In this document: positions 8,871 to 17,668 of the stretch, piece after piece
Layout: the number at the start of each line of letters is the position of its first letter
How positions within the stretch are numbered: position 1 is the first letter of the stretch
Assembly (NCBI RefSeq): GCF_900111245.1
Contig: NZ_FOGO01000017.1
Coordinates: 108,523-172,522 of the forward strand
Direction of reading: 5' to 3'
DNA: 64,000 bases
Source: Streptomyces qinglanensis
GTDB lineage: Bacteria > Actinomycetota > Actinomycetes > Streptomycetales > Streptomycetaceae
Position numbers and translations under genes: made by a program
The notes under the pieces: model-generated
The model's database searches: none
Told to the model about the DNA's origin: nothing
Seen by the model: only the letters and a program-made list of their open reading frames with translations

Positions 8871-10193
8871 TCAGGGCAGCAGGGGGAAGTTGCTGCGGAA
8901 GAGGCGGTCCGGGTCGCGGTGGTGCTTGAGAGCGCGGATCCGGTCCAGTGCGGCCGGGGGCAGCGCCTTCTCGATCGCCTCCCCCGGAGCGAGAAACGAC
9001 AGCGGCGCCCGTCCGCTGACGGGGAGAGCCTCCGCGAGCGCACGCTGCTTGGTGGTCACCGCCTCGGCGGCCACCGGATCGGTGGGGACGCCGAACAAGT
9101 AGAGCGCGTACGGCTCGGTCAGCGGTCCGTGCGGGCTCCCGGACGGCTGCGCGAGGGCGCCGCCCAGGTGTCTGACCTGGACACTCAGCAGCGGCGCCAC
9201 CGGCTCGGCGAGGAGTGCCCCGGCGGCCCGTTCATCCAGTGCGGTCAGAAGTTCACCGCGGGAGAGTCCGGCACCGGGCTCGGTGGGCTCCGCCGTGATG
9301 GATCCGAGCGCGGATACCGGCATGACGCTCCTGCTGTCCGACAGCGGCCGCGGCAGGCCGTCCAAGGGGCCGAGCAGTTCCTTCGCTTCGCGCTCCGCAC
9401 CGAGGTGGGTGGCGTCCAGCGCCACCATGGGCGCGGCCCCGGGGAAGTGCAGCAGGTCGAACCAGAGCGTCAGCTCATCGGGAGCCGGAGCCGTGAGCTG
9501 TCGGTACACCTCGAGCACCGCGCCGGCGTGCTCGGCGGCCCACAGGACTCTGCCGCCGTACAGCTCCGGCGCGGGGTGCAGGGCGAGTTCGAGTGCCGTG
9601 ACGACGGCCAGATCCCCGCCGCCGCCCCGCAGACCCCAGAACAGGTCCGGATCGCTGTCGCCGGTGACTCGCCGCTGCTCCCCCTCGGCGTCCACGATGT
9701 CGAAGGCGGTGACACTGTCGGCGACCCAGCCGAACTTGCGGCCGAACCAGCTCAGTCCGCCGCCCAGCGCCACCCCGGCGACGCTGACCACCGGGGAGCT
9801 GCCGGGCAGGCCGGTGAGTCCGTGGCGTGCGGCGGCGGCCTGGACCCTGCCGGAGGGCACGCCCGCTCCCACTCGGGCCCGGCGGCGGACCGGGTCGATC
9901 TCCAGGGTGTCCAGTCGGCCGGTGCGCAACAGGATGCAACCGGCTGTGCGTCCGGTGGCGCCGTGCCCATTGGGCTGGGTGGCGATACCGGTGCCGGTGC
10001 TGCGGGCGTGGCGCACGAGTGCGGCCACGTCGTCGGCGTCGGCCGCCTCGACCACGGCAGCGACAGGCTGTTCGACGGCCAGGTTCCAGGGACGCCGGGC
10101 CTCGTCGAAGCCGGGGTCGTCCGGCAGTGTGACCGGGCCTCGGACGGCGGTGCGCAGGGCGCGGTGACCGGTGATGGTGCGGGGCTCGTTCAT
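8871..10193 (-). CDS. FAD-linked oxidase, BBE/PCMH family
   Basis: Flavin-dependent oxidoreductase of 440 residues. The PCMH FAD domain (about 40-210) carries QPNGHGATG with His77, the usual covalent 8-alpha-histidyl FAD attachment, and the pyrophosphate-binding GSSPVVSVAGVALGGGLSW. The RGGGGDLAVVTALELALHP segment is typical, and the C-terminus has the BBE signature DPDRLFRSNFPLL. No Cys is seen at the second covalent position of bicovalent members, so a single link is likely. Such enzymes oxidise sugars, alcohols or natural-product intermediates. A SnoaL-like remnant lies upstream on the same strand, followed by a divergent LysR gene. No signal peptide. Confidence 0.92.
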   Translation of the reverse strand: MNEPRTITGHRALRTAVRGPVTLPDDPGFDEARRPWNLAVEQPVAAVVEAADADDVAALVRHARSTGTGIATQPNGHGATGRTAGCILLRTGRLDTLEIDPVRRRARVGAGVPSGRVQAAAARHGLTGLPGSSPVVSVAGVALGGGLSWFGRKFGWVADSVTAFDIVDAEGEQRRVTGDSDPDLFWGLRGGGGDLAVVTALELALHPAPELYGGRVLWAAEHAGAVLEVYRQLTAPAPDELTLWFDLLHFPGAAPMVALDATHLGAEREAKELLGPLDGLPRPLSDSRSVMPVSALGSITAEPTEPGAGLSRGELLTALDERAAGALLAEPVAPLLSVQVRHLGGALAQPSGSPHGPLTEPYALYLFGVPTDPVAAEAVTTKQRALAEALPVSGRAPLSFLAPGEAIEKALPPAALDRIRALKHHRDPDRLFRSNFPLLP

Positions 10194-10292
10194 GGCATGT
10201 CCTCGTGTGAGCAGGGGCGGGTGGCCCGGACGGCGGGTCGGGCGCGGCGGGTGTCGGCCCGCCGCCCGCGGCGGGCCGCGGATCGGGCGTGG

Positions 10293-10460
10293 TCAGGCGA
10301 ACAGCGCGGCAGGGTCGCCCGTGTACCAGGCGTTGCGGATCCGCATCCGGCGGACTGTCCAGCGTGCGCCGTCGCGCTCCAGTTCGACGTCGCGGGGGTT
10401 CTTCAGCAGAGCGGACGTGGTGCGGTCGGGGCGGACCTCGCCCGCGGGGTGGTGACGAAC
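10293..10460 (-). pseudogene. SnoaL-like (NTF2-fold) gene remnant, C-terminal part only
   Basis: About 55 codons ending at 10293 read like the C-terminal strands of SnoaL-like proteins: a DVELERDGARWTVRRMRIRN strand pair followed by AWYTGDPAALF. A complete member has about 130-150 residues and begins with a helical segment. Upstream in this frame no ATG or GTG and no recognisable N-terminal half occurs before the LysR promoter; beyond that the frame is antisense to LysR. I infer deletion of the 5' half. An intact version would have been the first gene of an operon with the FAD oxidase. Confidence 0.55.
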
Positions 10461-10652
10461 ACAGCTGCTCCTTCGCGACGGTGGAGGACCTCCGAGGGGA
10501 TACAGACTCGGCGAGCGCGCGGGCCGGATCAATGCGCTTCCGCGCAGGAACCGTGAAGCGTGAGTAAATAATGCTGCGCACCGCTGGCAACGGTGACCGG
10601 CCGCCGCCCGGCACCGCGCGCGGGTGGGGAACACCGGAGGGCAGGGGGGCTC

Positions 10653-11549
10653 ATGCTGGAGCGGTACGAGGTCGAGACACTGCTGGTGCTCGCCGAGGAG
10701 CTGCATTTCGGCCGGACCGCCGAGCGGCTGCGGGTCTCCCCCGCCCGGATCAGCCAGACGATCAGCAAGCTGGAGCGCCGCACCGGGGTTCCGCTGTTCA
10801 ACCGCACCAGTCGGCGCGTCGAGCTGACTCCTGCCGGACGCCGGCTGTGCGCGAGCCTGCGTCCCGCCTGGGAACAAGTCACCGCGGCGTTCGAGCAGGC
10901 CGTCGCCACCGGCCGCGGCCTCACCGGCACGCTGCGGATCGGCTTCGTCGGCGCCGCGGGTGGACAGCTGCTCGCCGGTGCCGGTGAGGAATTCCGGCAC
11001 CAGCACTCCGATTGCGACGTCCTGCTGCGCGAAGCCCAGATGACCGACCTGATGCCGTGGCTGCGGGACGGGGAGGTCGATCTGGCGCTGGCCACCTTCC
11101 CGTTCGAGGACCCGGGCATCGTGGCGGGTCCGGTGCTGGTGGCGGAAGCCCGGCTGCCGGCAGTCCCGGCAGAGCACCCGTTCGCGCGCCGGGCTTCGCT
11201 GCGGATGGAGGATCTCGCCCGCGTCACACTGCTCCAGCTCCCCGACAACCTGCCCGCGTCCCTGCGCGCGGACCGGACGCCGAGGACCACCCCGTCCGGG
11301 AAGCCCATCGCACCGGGGCCGTCCGCGTCGACGTTCATGGAGATCCTCACCCTGGTCGGCGCAGGTCTCGGCGTCTTCCCGGTGGGCGCCCAGGCCCGCC
11401 GTTACCACGTCAGGCCGGATGTCGCCTACGTCCGCATCGAAGACGCCCCGCCGCTGCGCTGGGGGCTGATCTGGCGCAGCGAAAACGCCACAGCTCGCGT
11501 ACACGCGTTCCCCCAGGCGGCCCGCCGACTCGTCACCGACGACAGGTGA
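10653..11549 (+). CDS. LysR-family transcriptional regulator
   Basis: A 298-residue LysR protein. The helix-turn-helix (1-62) contains EELHFGRTAERLRVSPARISQ and LERRTGVPLFNRTSR; the sensor domain spans about 90-290 with the FMEILTLVGAGLGVFPVG hinge region. The ARISQ variant of the recognition helix belongs to the actinobacterial subgroup often divergent from small oxidoreductase operons. ATG at 10653 follows a GAGG/GGGGGG-rich ribosome region. The likely target is the divergent SnoaL remnant/FAD oxidase unit. Confidence 0.92.
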   Translation: MLERYEVETLLVLAEELHFGRTAERLRVSPARISQTISKLERRTGVPLFNRTSRRVELTPAGRRLCASLRPAWEQVTAAFEQAVATGRGLTGTLRIGFVGAAGGQLLAGAGEEFRHQHSDCDVLLREAQMTDLMPWLRDGEVDLALATFPFEDPGIVAGPVLVAEARLPAVPAEHPFARRASLRMEDLARVTLLQLPDNLPASLRADRTPRTTPSGKPIAPGPSASTFMEILTLVGAGLGVFPVGAQARRYHVRPDVAYVRIEDAPPLRWGLIWRSENATARVHAFPQAARRLVTDDR

Positions 11550-11756
11550 GGGGTGCTCGCCACCGCCGCGGCCTGCCGCACGGATGCCACTCACCGCGGT
11601 GTTCGGTGCCGCCCGCGCCCCCTGCGCCCCGCTGCCCCAGCCGTGTCCGGCGGCCCGCGCGGCCGGGACCACGGCCCGGAACCTGCCCGGCGCTCGGGGG
11701 CGTCTCGGGAGGCCGCGCGTCCAGCGGAGTTCAGCGAGGACAGCGTGCCCGAGAGG

Positions 11757-12668
11757 TCAGCTCCAGCTCGGCGTCGGCCCGAGCCGCGAGCGGAAGGGAA
11801 CCGGCCGGCCGGAGTCCGCGTCGAGCAGGATGCGGTCGCCCAGGGGGCGTCGCAGGGTCACCGTCACCTGCTGGCGGACGGCCTGCTTGGTGCACAGGGC
11901 ACCCGGATCCCGGTCCTCGCGCTCCTTGACGGAGGCGGTCAGCACCACGCTGCCGGACGACTCGCGCACCTCCACTCGCGCACCGTCGTCGCAGACCCCG
12001 TGCCAGGCGGCCACGGTGACCGACCGCCCGTCGGGGGAGATCCGCACCAGGTGCTCCAGGGAGCTGCGGGAGCTCGGGGTGTGCCCGATCGGCGAGGGCG
12101 GCAGCGCGGAGGGGACGGCGGCGGCCCGCACCAGCGGAGCGTCGTACCCCTTCAGGGTGAACAGCCAGGCGGGGACGGTCGCCCGTCCCCGGCCGGTGGC
12201 CACGCTCAGCTCTCCCGGCTTCGCCCCGGTCACCGTCAGATGGGGCTCGGTGGTGCTGCGCTCCAGCGCCTCGAACGCCTCGTGCGCGGAGATCAGCGGC
12301 CGGGTGAGCGACCGGCCGCCGTCCCGCACCACCCGGCCCTTCGTCCGCTCGGCCTCCGGCAGTTCTCCCCGGAGGACGAAGCTGCCGCTGCGGTACGCCT
12401 CCTCGTCGGCGCTGCCGTGCAGGCCGCCGCGCGGCGTGCGGACCACCTCGCCCAGGGGGTGGTATCCGGCACGCCACGCGGCGGCGGCGCGGGAGCCGTC
12501 CCAGGCCGCGGCGACCTGCCGGGCGCGGTCTGCGCGCGCCCGGCTGCCGCCGTCGCCAGAAGCGTCCCCGGCCTGCTGCGGGCCGCAGCCCGCGCCCGCG
12601 CCCAGCGCGGCGGCGGTCAGGGCTGCCGCGGCGAGCAGTCCGGCGGAGCGCTGTGATCGGACCCGCAT
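11757..12668 (-). CDS. Hypothetical lipoprotein
   Basis: Unrecognised 303-residue secreted protein. ATG 12668 has a good ribosome site (GGGAGGT). The signal is a hydrophobic run (LLAAAALTAAAL) ending in the lipobox-like GAGAGC, with Cys about 28 as lipid anchor, so it should sit on the outer face of the membrane. The mature part is hydrophilic, with no transmembrane helix and no catalytic motif I recognise; two pairs of aromatic/charged strands (VPAWLFTLKGYDAPLVRAA and the C-terminal RPLGDRILLDADSG) suggest a beta-rich fold. It lies 108 bp after the beta-glucosidase on the same strand. That position could link it to the sugar operon, but the gap allows its own promoter. Confidence 0.75.
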   Translation of the reverse strand: MRVRSQRSAGLLAAAALTAAALGAGAGCGPQQAGDASGDGGSRARADRARQVAAAWDGSRAAAAWRAGYHPLGEVVRTPRGGLHGSADEEAYRSGSFVLRGELPEAERTKGRVVRDGGRSLTRPLISAHEAFEALERSTTEPHLTVTGAKPGELSVATGRGRATVPAWLFTLKGYDAPLVRAAAVPSALPPSPIGHTPSSRSSLEHLVRISPDGRSVTVAAWHGVCDDGARVEVRESSGSVVLTASVKEREDRDPGALCTKQAVRQQVTVTLRRPLGDRILLDADSGRPVPFRSRLGPTPSWS

Positions 12669-12776
12669 ACGACCTCCCGGAGGACCGATGGGGCGGACCG
12701 CCTCGTCGCGGCGGCGGGTTCCCGGCACCGCTGTGACGGCAGCCGCCCTCAGGCGGTTCCGGCGGCCGCCACCGGG

Positions 12777-14153
12777 CTATGCGGCGCGGTTCCGGCGGGC
12801 GCGGTGGGTGCGGACGAGGTCGGCGTAGCGGCGGCCGCTGGTCTTGACGGTCCGCCGCTGGGTGGCATAGTCGACGTGGACGAGCCCGAAGCGCTGCGCG
12901 TACCCGTAGGCCCATTCGAAGTTGTCCAGCAGCGACCAGGCGAAGTATCCCCGCAGCGGCACCCCTTGGCGCACGGCGCGGACGCAGGCGGCAAGGTGCT
13001 CTTCCAGGTAGCGGGTGCGCTCGGGGTCGTGTACCTGTCCGTCGGGGCCGACCGCGTCCGGATAGGCGGCGCCGTTCTCGGTGACGTAGAGGCAGCGTGC
13101 CCCGTAGTCGTCCGTCATCCGGCGCAGGGTCTTCGTCAGCCCCTCGGCGTGCACCTCCCAGCCCATACCGGTCACCCGTGCTCCGGCCGGCGGTTCGGCG
13201 GTCCGGGCCCGGGGGAAGGGGCCCGCGGGGTCGTCGCGGACCACGTTGCGGAAGTAGTAGTTGAGCCCGAGCCAGTCCAGCGGCTCGGCGACGGTCCGCG
13301 CGTCGCCGGGGCGCTGCGGCGGCTCCGTCCCGTACAGCTCGACCATGTCCTGCGGGTAGCCGCGGCCGTGCAGCGGGTCCATCCACCAGCGGTTGACGTG
13401 CCCGTCGGCGCGCCGTGCGGCCTCGGTGTCCGCCGCGCTGCCGGAGGCGGGTTCGCAGTGGGTGAGGTTGTTGACGATGCCCACCCGCGCGCCGGGGACC
13501 GCGGCGCGCAGCGCCTGGACGGCGAGTCCGTGTCCGAGGTGGAGGTGGAAGGAGGCCCGCACGGCGTCGGCGATGTCGGTGCGGCCGGGCGCCATCCGGC
13601 CTTCGTAGTGGCCGATCCAGGCCGAGCACAGCGGCTCGTTGAGGGTGCACCAGTGCTGGATGCGGTCTCCGAGCCGGTCGGCGACGACAGCCGTGTACTC
13701 GGCGAACCGCTCCGCGGTCTCCCGGACGGGCCAGCCGCCCCGGTCCTGGAGCGCCTGGGGCAGATCCCAGTGGTAGAGCGTGGGGAAGGGCGTGATGCCC
13801 GCCTCCAGCAGCGCGTCGGTGAGCCGGTCGTAGAAGGCCAGGCCGGGCTCGTTGACGGTGCCGTCGCCGTCCGGCTGGACGCGGGGCCAGGCGACGGAGA
13901 ACCGGTAGGCGTCCAGGTCCAGCTCGCCCAGCAGGCCGAGGTCCTCGCGCCAGCGGTGGTAGTGGTCGCAGGCCACGTCGCCGGTGTCACCGCCGTCGAC
14001 CCTGCCCGGGGTGTGGCTGAAGGTGTCCCAGATGGAGGGCTTGCGGCCGTCCTCGTCGACGGCGCCCTCCACCTGGTAGGCGGCGGTGGCGGCGCCCCAC
14101 AGGAAGTCGTCGGGGAGGGCGTCGGAGTGCGCTGCGGGATACGTCTCGGGCAC
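12777..14153 (-). CDS. GH1 beta-glucosidase, cytosolic
   Basis: Retaining glycosidase of 458 residues with the GH1 hallmarks: N-terminal FLWGAATAAYQVEGA, acid/base Glu173 in TLNEP, nucleophile Glu359 in YVTENG, and WSLLDNFEW near the end. There is no signal peptide, so it acts on imported oligosaccharides. The GTG start at 14153 is supported by an AAAGGA ribosome site and by similarity of the preceding residues to family N-termini. It is the last gene of a minus-strand operon of binding protein, two permeases and this enzyme, 56 bp after the second permease. This is the same logic as the cellobiose (ceb) operons, but the regulator here is a ROK protein, so the sugar may differ. Confidence 0.95.
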   Translation of the reverse strand: MPETYPAAHSDALPDDFLWGAATAAYQVEGAVDEDGRKPSIWDTFSHTPGRVDGGDTGDVACDHYHRWREDLGLLGELDLDAYRFSVAWPRVQPDGDGTVNEPGLAFYDRLTDALLEAGITPFPTLYHWDLPQALQDRGGWPVRETAERFAEYTAVVADRLGDRIQHWCTLNEPLCSAWIGHYEGRMAPGRTDIADAVRASFHLHLGHGLAVQALRAAVPGARVGIVNNLTHCEPASGSAADTEAARRADGHVNRWWMDPLHGRGYPQDMVELYGTEPPQRPGDARTVAEPLDWLGLNYYFRNVVRDDPAGPFPRARTAEPPAGARVTGMGWEVHAEGLTKTLRRMTDDYGARCLYVTENGAAYPDAVGPDGQVHDPERTRYLEEHLAACVRAVRQGVPLRGYFAWSLLDNFEWAYGYAQRFGLVHVDYATQRRTVKTSGRRYADLVRTHRARRNRAA

Positions 14154-14209
14154 AGAGGTCCTTTCGGGGAGCGCCGGGCCGGGGTGCGGCCGCCGGGCGG
14201 TGTGGTCGG

Positions 14210-15109
14210 TCACTTCACGGCGCCGGCGGTCAGCCCGGCGACGAGGTAGCGCTGCAGGAGGAGGAATCCGGCGACGACGGGCACGCTGACGACCAGCGAG
14301 GCGGCCATGACCTGGTTCCAGTAGACCTCGGTCTGGGTGGCGTATCCCTGCAGGCCGATGGAGAGCGTGCGGGTCGCGTCGTTGGTCATCACCGAGGCGA
14401 ACAGCACCTCTCCCCAGGCGGTCATGAACGAGTAGACGGTGACGGCGATGATGCCGGGCACGGCGGCGGGGACGAGGACGCGGAAGAGCGCCCCCAGCGG
14501 TCCGCAGCCGTCCACCAGGGCGGCCTCGTCCAGGTCCCGGGGGATGGAGGCGAAGTAGCCGGCCAGCATCCAGACGGACAGCGGCAGGGTGAAGGTCATG
14601 TAGGTGAGGATCAGCGCACCCCGGGAGCCGTACAGGGCCAGCCCGGTGGCGTTGCCGACGTTCACGAACAGCAGGAAGAGCGGGAGCAGGAACAGGATGC
14701 CGGGGAACATCTGGGTGGAGAGCACCGTGACGGTGAAGACCTGCCGGCCGCGGAACCGGTAGCGGCTGACGGCGTAGGCGGCGAAGACCGCGACCACCAC
14801 GGAACAGGCCGTCGCGGAGGCGGAGACGATCAGCGAGTTGAGGAAGTAGCGGCCCAGCGGCACCGTGCGCCAGATGTCGCGGTACGGCTCCAGCGTCAGC
14901 TCGGACGGTATCCAGCGGAAGGCGCCGGAGACCTCTTCGAGGGGCTTGAGCGAACTGCTGACCATGACGTACAGCGGCGTCGCGGTGAAGACGGCCAGCA
15001 GGGTCAGCACGATGCGGCGGGTCCACACGAAGGACCTGGGCAGGGCCGTCGGGCTGCGGCGTCGGGCAGCGGCTGCGGACGCCTCGTGCGCGGTGGCCGT
15101 GTCAGGCAT
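14210..15109 (-). CDS. Sugar ABC transporter permease, MalG type
   Basis: A 299-residue inner-membrane permease with six predicted helices and the MalG/CUT1 EAA loop (DLDEAALVDGCGPLGALFRV, about residues 195-215), where the importer ATPase docks. Its ATG overlaps the stop of the upstream permease gene by 8 bp, so the two are translationally coupled and probably made in equal amounts. It pairs with the MalF-type protein encoded at 15102-16202. No ATPase gene is present, so a shared MsiK-type ATPase encoded elsewhere is likely, as in other Streptomyces CUT1 systems. Confidence 0.95.
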   Translation of the reverse strand: MPDTATAHEASAAAARRRSPTALPRSFVWTRRIVLTLLAVFTATPLYVMVSSSLKPLEEVSGAFRWIPSELTLEPYRDIWRTVPLGRYFLNSLIVSASATACSVVVAVFAAYAVSRYRFRGRQVFTVTVLSTQMFPGILFLLPLFLLFVNVGNATGLALYGSRGALILTYMTFTLPLSVWMLAGYFASIPRDLDEAALVDGCGPLGALFRVLVPAAVPGIIAVTVYSFMTAWGEVLFASVMTNDATRTLSIGLQGYATQTEVYWNQVMAASLVVSVPVVAGFLLLQRYLVAGLTAGAVK

Positions 15110-16202
15110 CGGCGGCTCCCCTCCCCCGGTTGGTCAGCAGCAGGTAGCCGGCCGTCACCAGCAGCAGGAACAGCAGGAGCAGCACCGACATCGCCGCGCC
15201 GGCGCCGAAGTCCCAGGTGACGAAGGACGACTGGTAGATGTGCAGCGAGACCAGGTCGGCGGACTGCGGAGCGGACTTGCCGAACAGCACGAACGGCACG
15301 TTGAAGTCGTTGAACGTCCACAGGAACAGCACCAGCACCAGCACCTGGTTGACGGGACGCAGCGCGGGCAGGGTGATGTGCCGGATCTGCCGCCACATTC
15401 CGGCGCCGTCGAGGGCGGACGCCTCGTAGAGGTCGGCGGAGACGTTCTGCAGCGCCGCGGTGAGCAGCAGGAAGGCGAACGGCCAGGTGCGCCAGACCGC
15501 CACCAGCAGCAGCGCGACGAAGCTGTTGTCGCCGACCAGCCAGAACGGCTTGCTGTCGGTGAGTCCGAGCTGGTCGTGCAGGACGTGGTTGAGCAGCCCG
15601 TTGTCGTGCTGGAGCAGGAAGGACCAGGTGATGACGGCCGCGTACACGGGGAGCGCGTACGGGGTGAGGAAGAGGGCGCGCAGCAGGCCCCGGCCCCGGA
15701 AGGCGTCCTGCATCAGGATGGCCGCGGTGACGCCCAGCAGCCAGGAGAGGCCGACGGCCAGGACGGTGAAGCCGCAGGTGACGGCGAACGAGCGCAGCAG
15801 CGCCTCGCCGACCGGCGCGTCGAAGTCCACGGCGACCCGGAAGTTGTCCGGTCCGGCCCAGGGCGCGGCGCTCCAGTCGCTGATGTACTCCTGGGTCAGG
15901 TCCTTGAAGGCCATCACGATGCCGGTGGCCATCGGCACCAGGTGGATGAGCAGTTCGAGCGCCAGCGCCGGGAGCAGCAGCAGGTAGGGCAGTCCCGCGC
16001 TGCGGACCCGGTCGCGCAGCGGGGAGCCGGCCGCCGGGCGTTTCGCCCGGGGCGGTGCCGGGCGCCCGGGCCCTGCCGGCGGGTGTTCGGGAGCCGGCGC
16101 CGGGATCCGGTCCGCGGCGGCCCGGGTGGGGCGGCGGGCGGTGTCGCCCGCGGGCGGCGCCGGGGTGCGGGGAGCGGAGTCCGCTGTCACGGCTCGGGTC
16201 AC
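15102..16202 (-). CDS. Sugar ABC transporter permease, MalF type
   Basis: A 366-residue CUT1 permease. About 75 N-terminal residues are proline- and alanine-rich and cytosolic, followed by six helices; the EAA loop reads LYEASALDGAGMWRQIRHI. The GTG at 16202 overlaps the TGA of the binding-protein gene (GTGA), the best start for translational coupling; a second in-frame GTG at 16190 is possible. It is the heterodimer partner of the MalG-type permease. The N-terminal extension is longer than usual but common in Streptomyces. Confidence 0.93.
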   Translation of the reverse strand: MTRAVTADSAPRTPAPPAGDTARRPTRAAADRIPAPAPEHPPAGPGRPAPPRAKRPAAGSPLRDRVRSAGLPYLLLLPALALELLIHLVPMATGIVMAFKDLTQEYISDWSAAPWAGPDNFRVAVDFDAPVGEALLRSFAVTCGFTVLAVGLSWLLGVTAAILMQDAFRGRGLLRALFLTPYALPVYAAVITWSFLLQHDNGLLNHVLHDQLGLTDSKPFWLVGDNSFVALLLVAVWRTWPFAFLLLTAALQNVSADLYEASALDGAGMWRQIRHITLPALRPVNQVLVLVLFLWTFNDFNVPFVLFGKSAPQSADLVSLHIYQSSFVTWDFGAGAAMSVLLLLFLLLVTAGYLLLTNRGRGAADA

Positions 16203-17524
16203 TTCCCCATCTGCTGCTGGGCCTTGGTGAGGGCCTCGCGCACTGTCTTCTCGGTGACCGCGCGGCCCGCGGCAGCGTCCGCGAAGAGCCGTTTGACGGC
16301 CGTGCCCACCAGGGTCTCGAACTTCGACTCGTCCGGTACCTGGGGCAGCGGCGCGGCGCTGGAGGAGAGCACGGAGCGCAGCACGGCCTCGTCCTTGTCC
16401 CGCGGCTTCGCCTGCTGGGCCTCGAGCACCGGTGAGACGGAGCCGTAGGCGTCGGTGAGGATGCGCTGCTCCTTCGTGGAGGTCATGAAGGACACGAACT
16501 TCATGGCGCCGTCGAGGTTGTCGGTGTGCTGGAAGACGCCGATGTTGATCCCTGCGACCATGGAGTCGACCTCGGTCTTGCCGCCGGAGGCCGTCGCGTC
16601 CTGCCGGCTTTGGAAGGGGACCGGTGCGATGCCCCACTCGTCCGGCTTCATTCCGTGCGCCAGCAGCGAGGTGCGGGCCGCCTGCCACAGCAGCATTCCG
16701 GCCTTGCCGGTGGCGAAGTCCTTCACCGACTGGTTCTGCGCGTACTCCGCGTTGCCCTTGGCCGCGATGCCGTCCGCGGCCAGGAAGTCCACGTACTGCT
16801 TGACGGCTTTGACGTTGCCGGGCTCGTCGAAGGTGGGGCGGCCGCTCCGGTCGAAGAAGTCGGCCCCGTGCTGCTTGCCGAAGACGAAGGCGTGGTGGGC
16901 GTTCTCCACCGGGTTGCCGCCTTCGACGGCGAGTCCGTGGTGGCCGTCGCGGGTGAGCTTCTTCCCGTCGGCGACGAGTTCGTCCCAGGTGACCGGCGGG
17001 CCGTCGATGCCCGCCTGCCGGAACATCTTCTTGTTCCAGTAGAGCGCGTAGGTGAGCGAGTACAGCGGCACCGCGGCCGGGGGCTTGCCCTCGGCGCCGG
17101 TGGCGGCCAGGGCCGCCTTGCTGAACCGGTCCGCACCGCCGACCTCGGCCAGGCGCGCGTCGTCGAACGGGAGCAGCGCCTTGCTCTTCTGCAGCGAGGA
17201 GGACCAGGTGTTGCCGATGTTGAGGACGTCCGGGCCCTGCCCGGAGGAGGCGGCCGCCAGGATCCGGTCCAGGAGGTTGGACCAGGGGACGACCTCCAGC
17301 TTGACCTTGATGCCGGTCCGCTTCTCGAACTTCTTCAGTTCCGGGGCCAGGACCTTCTTGTCCGCTTCGATGCTCGAACCCTGGTTGGTGGCCCAGTAGG
17401 TGAGCTCGCCGGGCTTGTCGTTGCTGCCCCCGCTGTTGGTGGCCGAACCGCCTCCGCAACCGGAAGCCGCTGCGGTCAGGGCGGTGACGAGGGCGGCTGC
17501 TGCCGCGGTACGGAATCTGCGCAT
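16199..17524 (-). CDS. Sugar-binding lipoprotein of the ABC importer
   Basis: Extracytoplasmic solute-binding protein, family 1, 441 residues. The signal peptide ends in a lipobox at ASGC (Cys about 23), followed by a Gly/Ser linker and the mature domain starting at ELTYWATNQG. Typical blocks include GQGPDVLNIGNTW and AAVPLYSLTYALYWNKKMF. ATG 17524 has GGAGG upstream. It is first in the operon and divergent from the ROK repressor 145 bp away. The ligand is probably a beta-linked oligosaccharide, since a GH1 beta-glucosidase is cotranscribed. Confidence 0.95.
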   Translation of the reverse strand: MRRFRTAAAAALVTALTAAASGCGGGSATNSGGSNDKPGELTYWATNQGSSIEADKKVLAPELKKFEKRTGIKVKLEVVPWSNLLDRILAAASSGQGPDVLNIGNTWSSSLQKSKALLPFDDARLAEVGGADRFSKAALAATGAEGKPPAAVPLYSLTYALYWNKKMFRQAGIDGPPVTWDELVADGKKLTRDGHHGLAVEGGNPVENAHHAFVFGKQHGADFFDRSGRPTFDEPGNVKAVKQYVDFLAADGIAAKGNAEYAQNQSVKDFATGKAGMLLWQAARTSLLAHGMKPDEWGIAPVPFQSRQDATASGGKTEVDSMVAGINIGVFQHTDNLDGAMKFVSFMTSTKEQRILTDAYGSVSPVLEAQQAKPRDKDEAVLRSVLSSSAAPLPQVPDESKFETLVGTAVKRLFADAAAGRAVTEKTVREALTKAQQQMGK

Positions 17525-17583
17525 GGCGGACGGTCCTCCGGGAGGTGAGGAGGCGAGCGTTGAACACCCGAAGGCGGCTCGCA

Positions 17584-17619
17584 CTTTTCTTGGATCGTGA
17601 GTTAAGTGGTGGAAGAAAG
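17584..17619. promoter_or_regulatory. Candidate ROK operator in the divergent sugar promoter
   Basis: An A/T-rich imperfect inverted repeat, CTTTTCTT (17584-17591) facing AAGAAAG (17613-17619), occupies the 145-bp space between the binding-protein and ROK genes. The inner GAGTTAAG is also A/T-rich. ROK repressors of sugar operons bind A/T-rich inverted repeats at such positions. The exact site is inference. Confidence 0.35.
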
Positions 17620-17668
17620 GGTCGTCAAGACATCGCGCACGGGTAGATTGCGCGGGGAAGGGAGTCAC

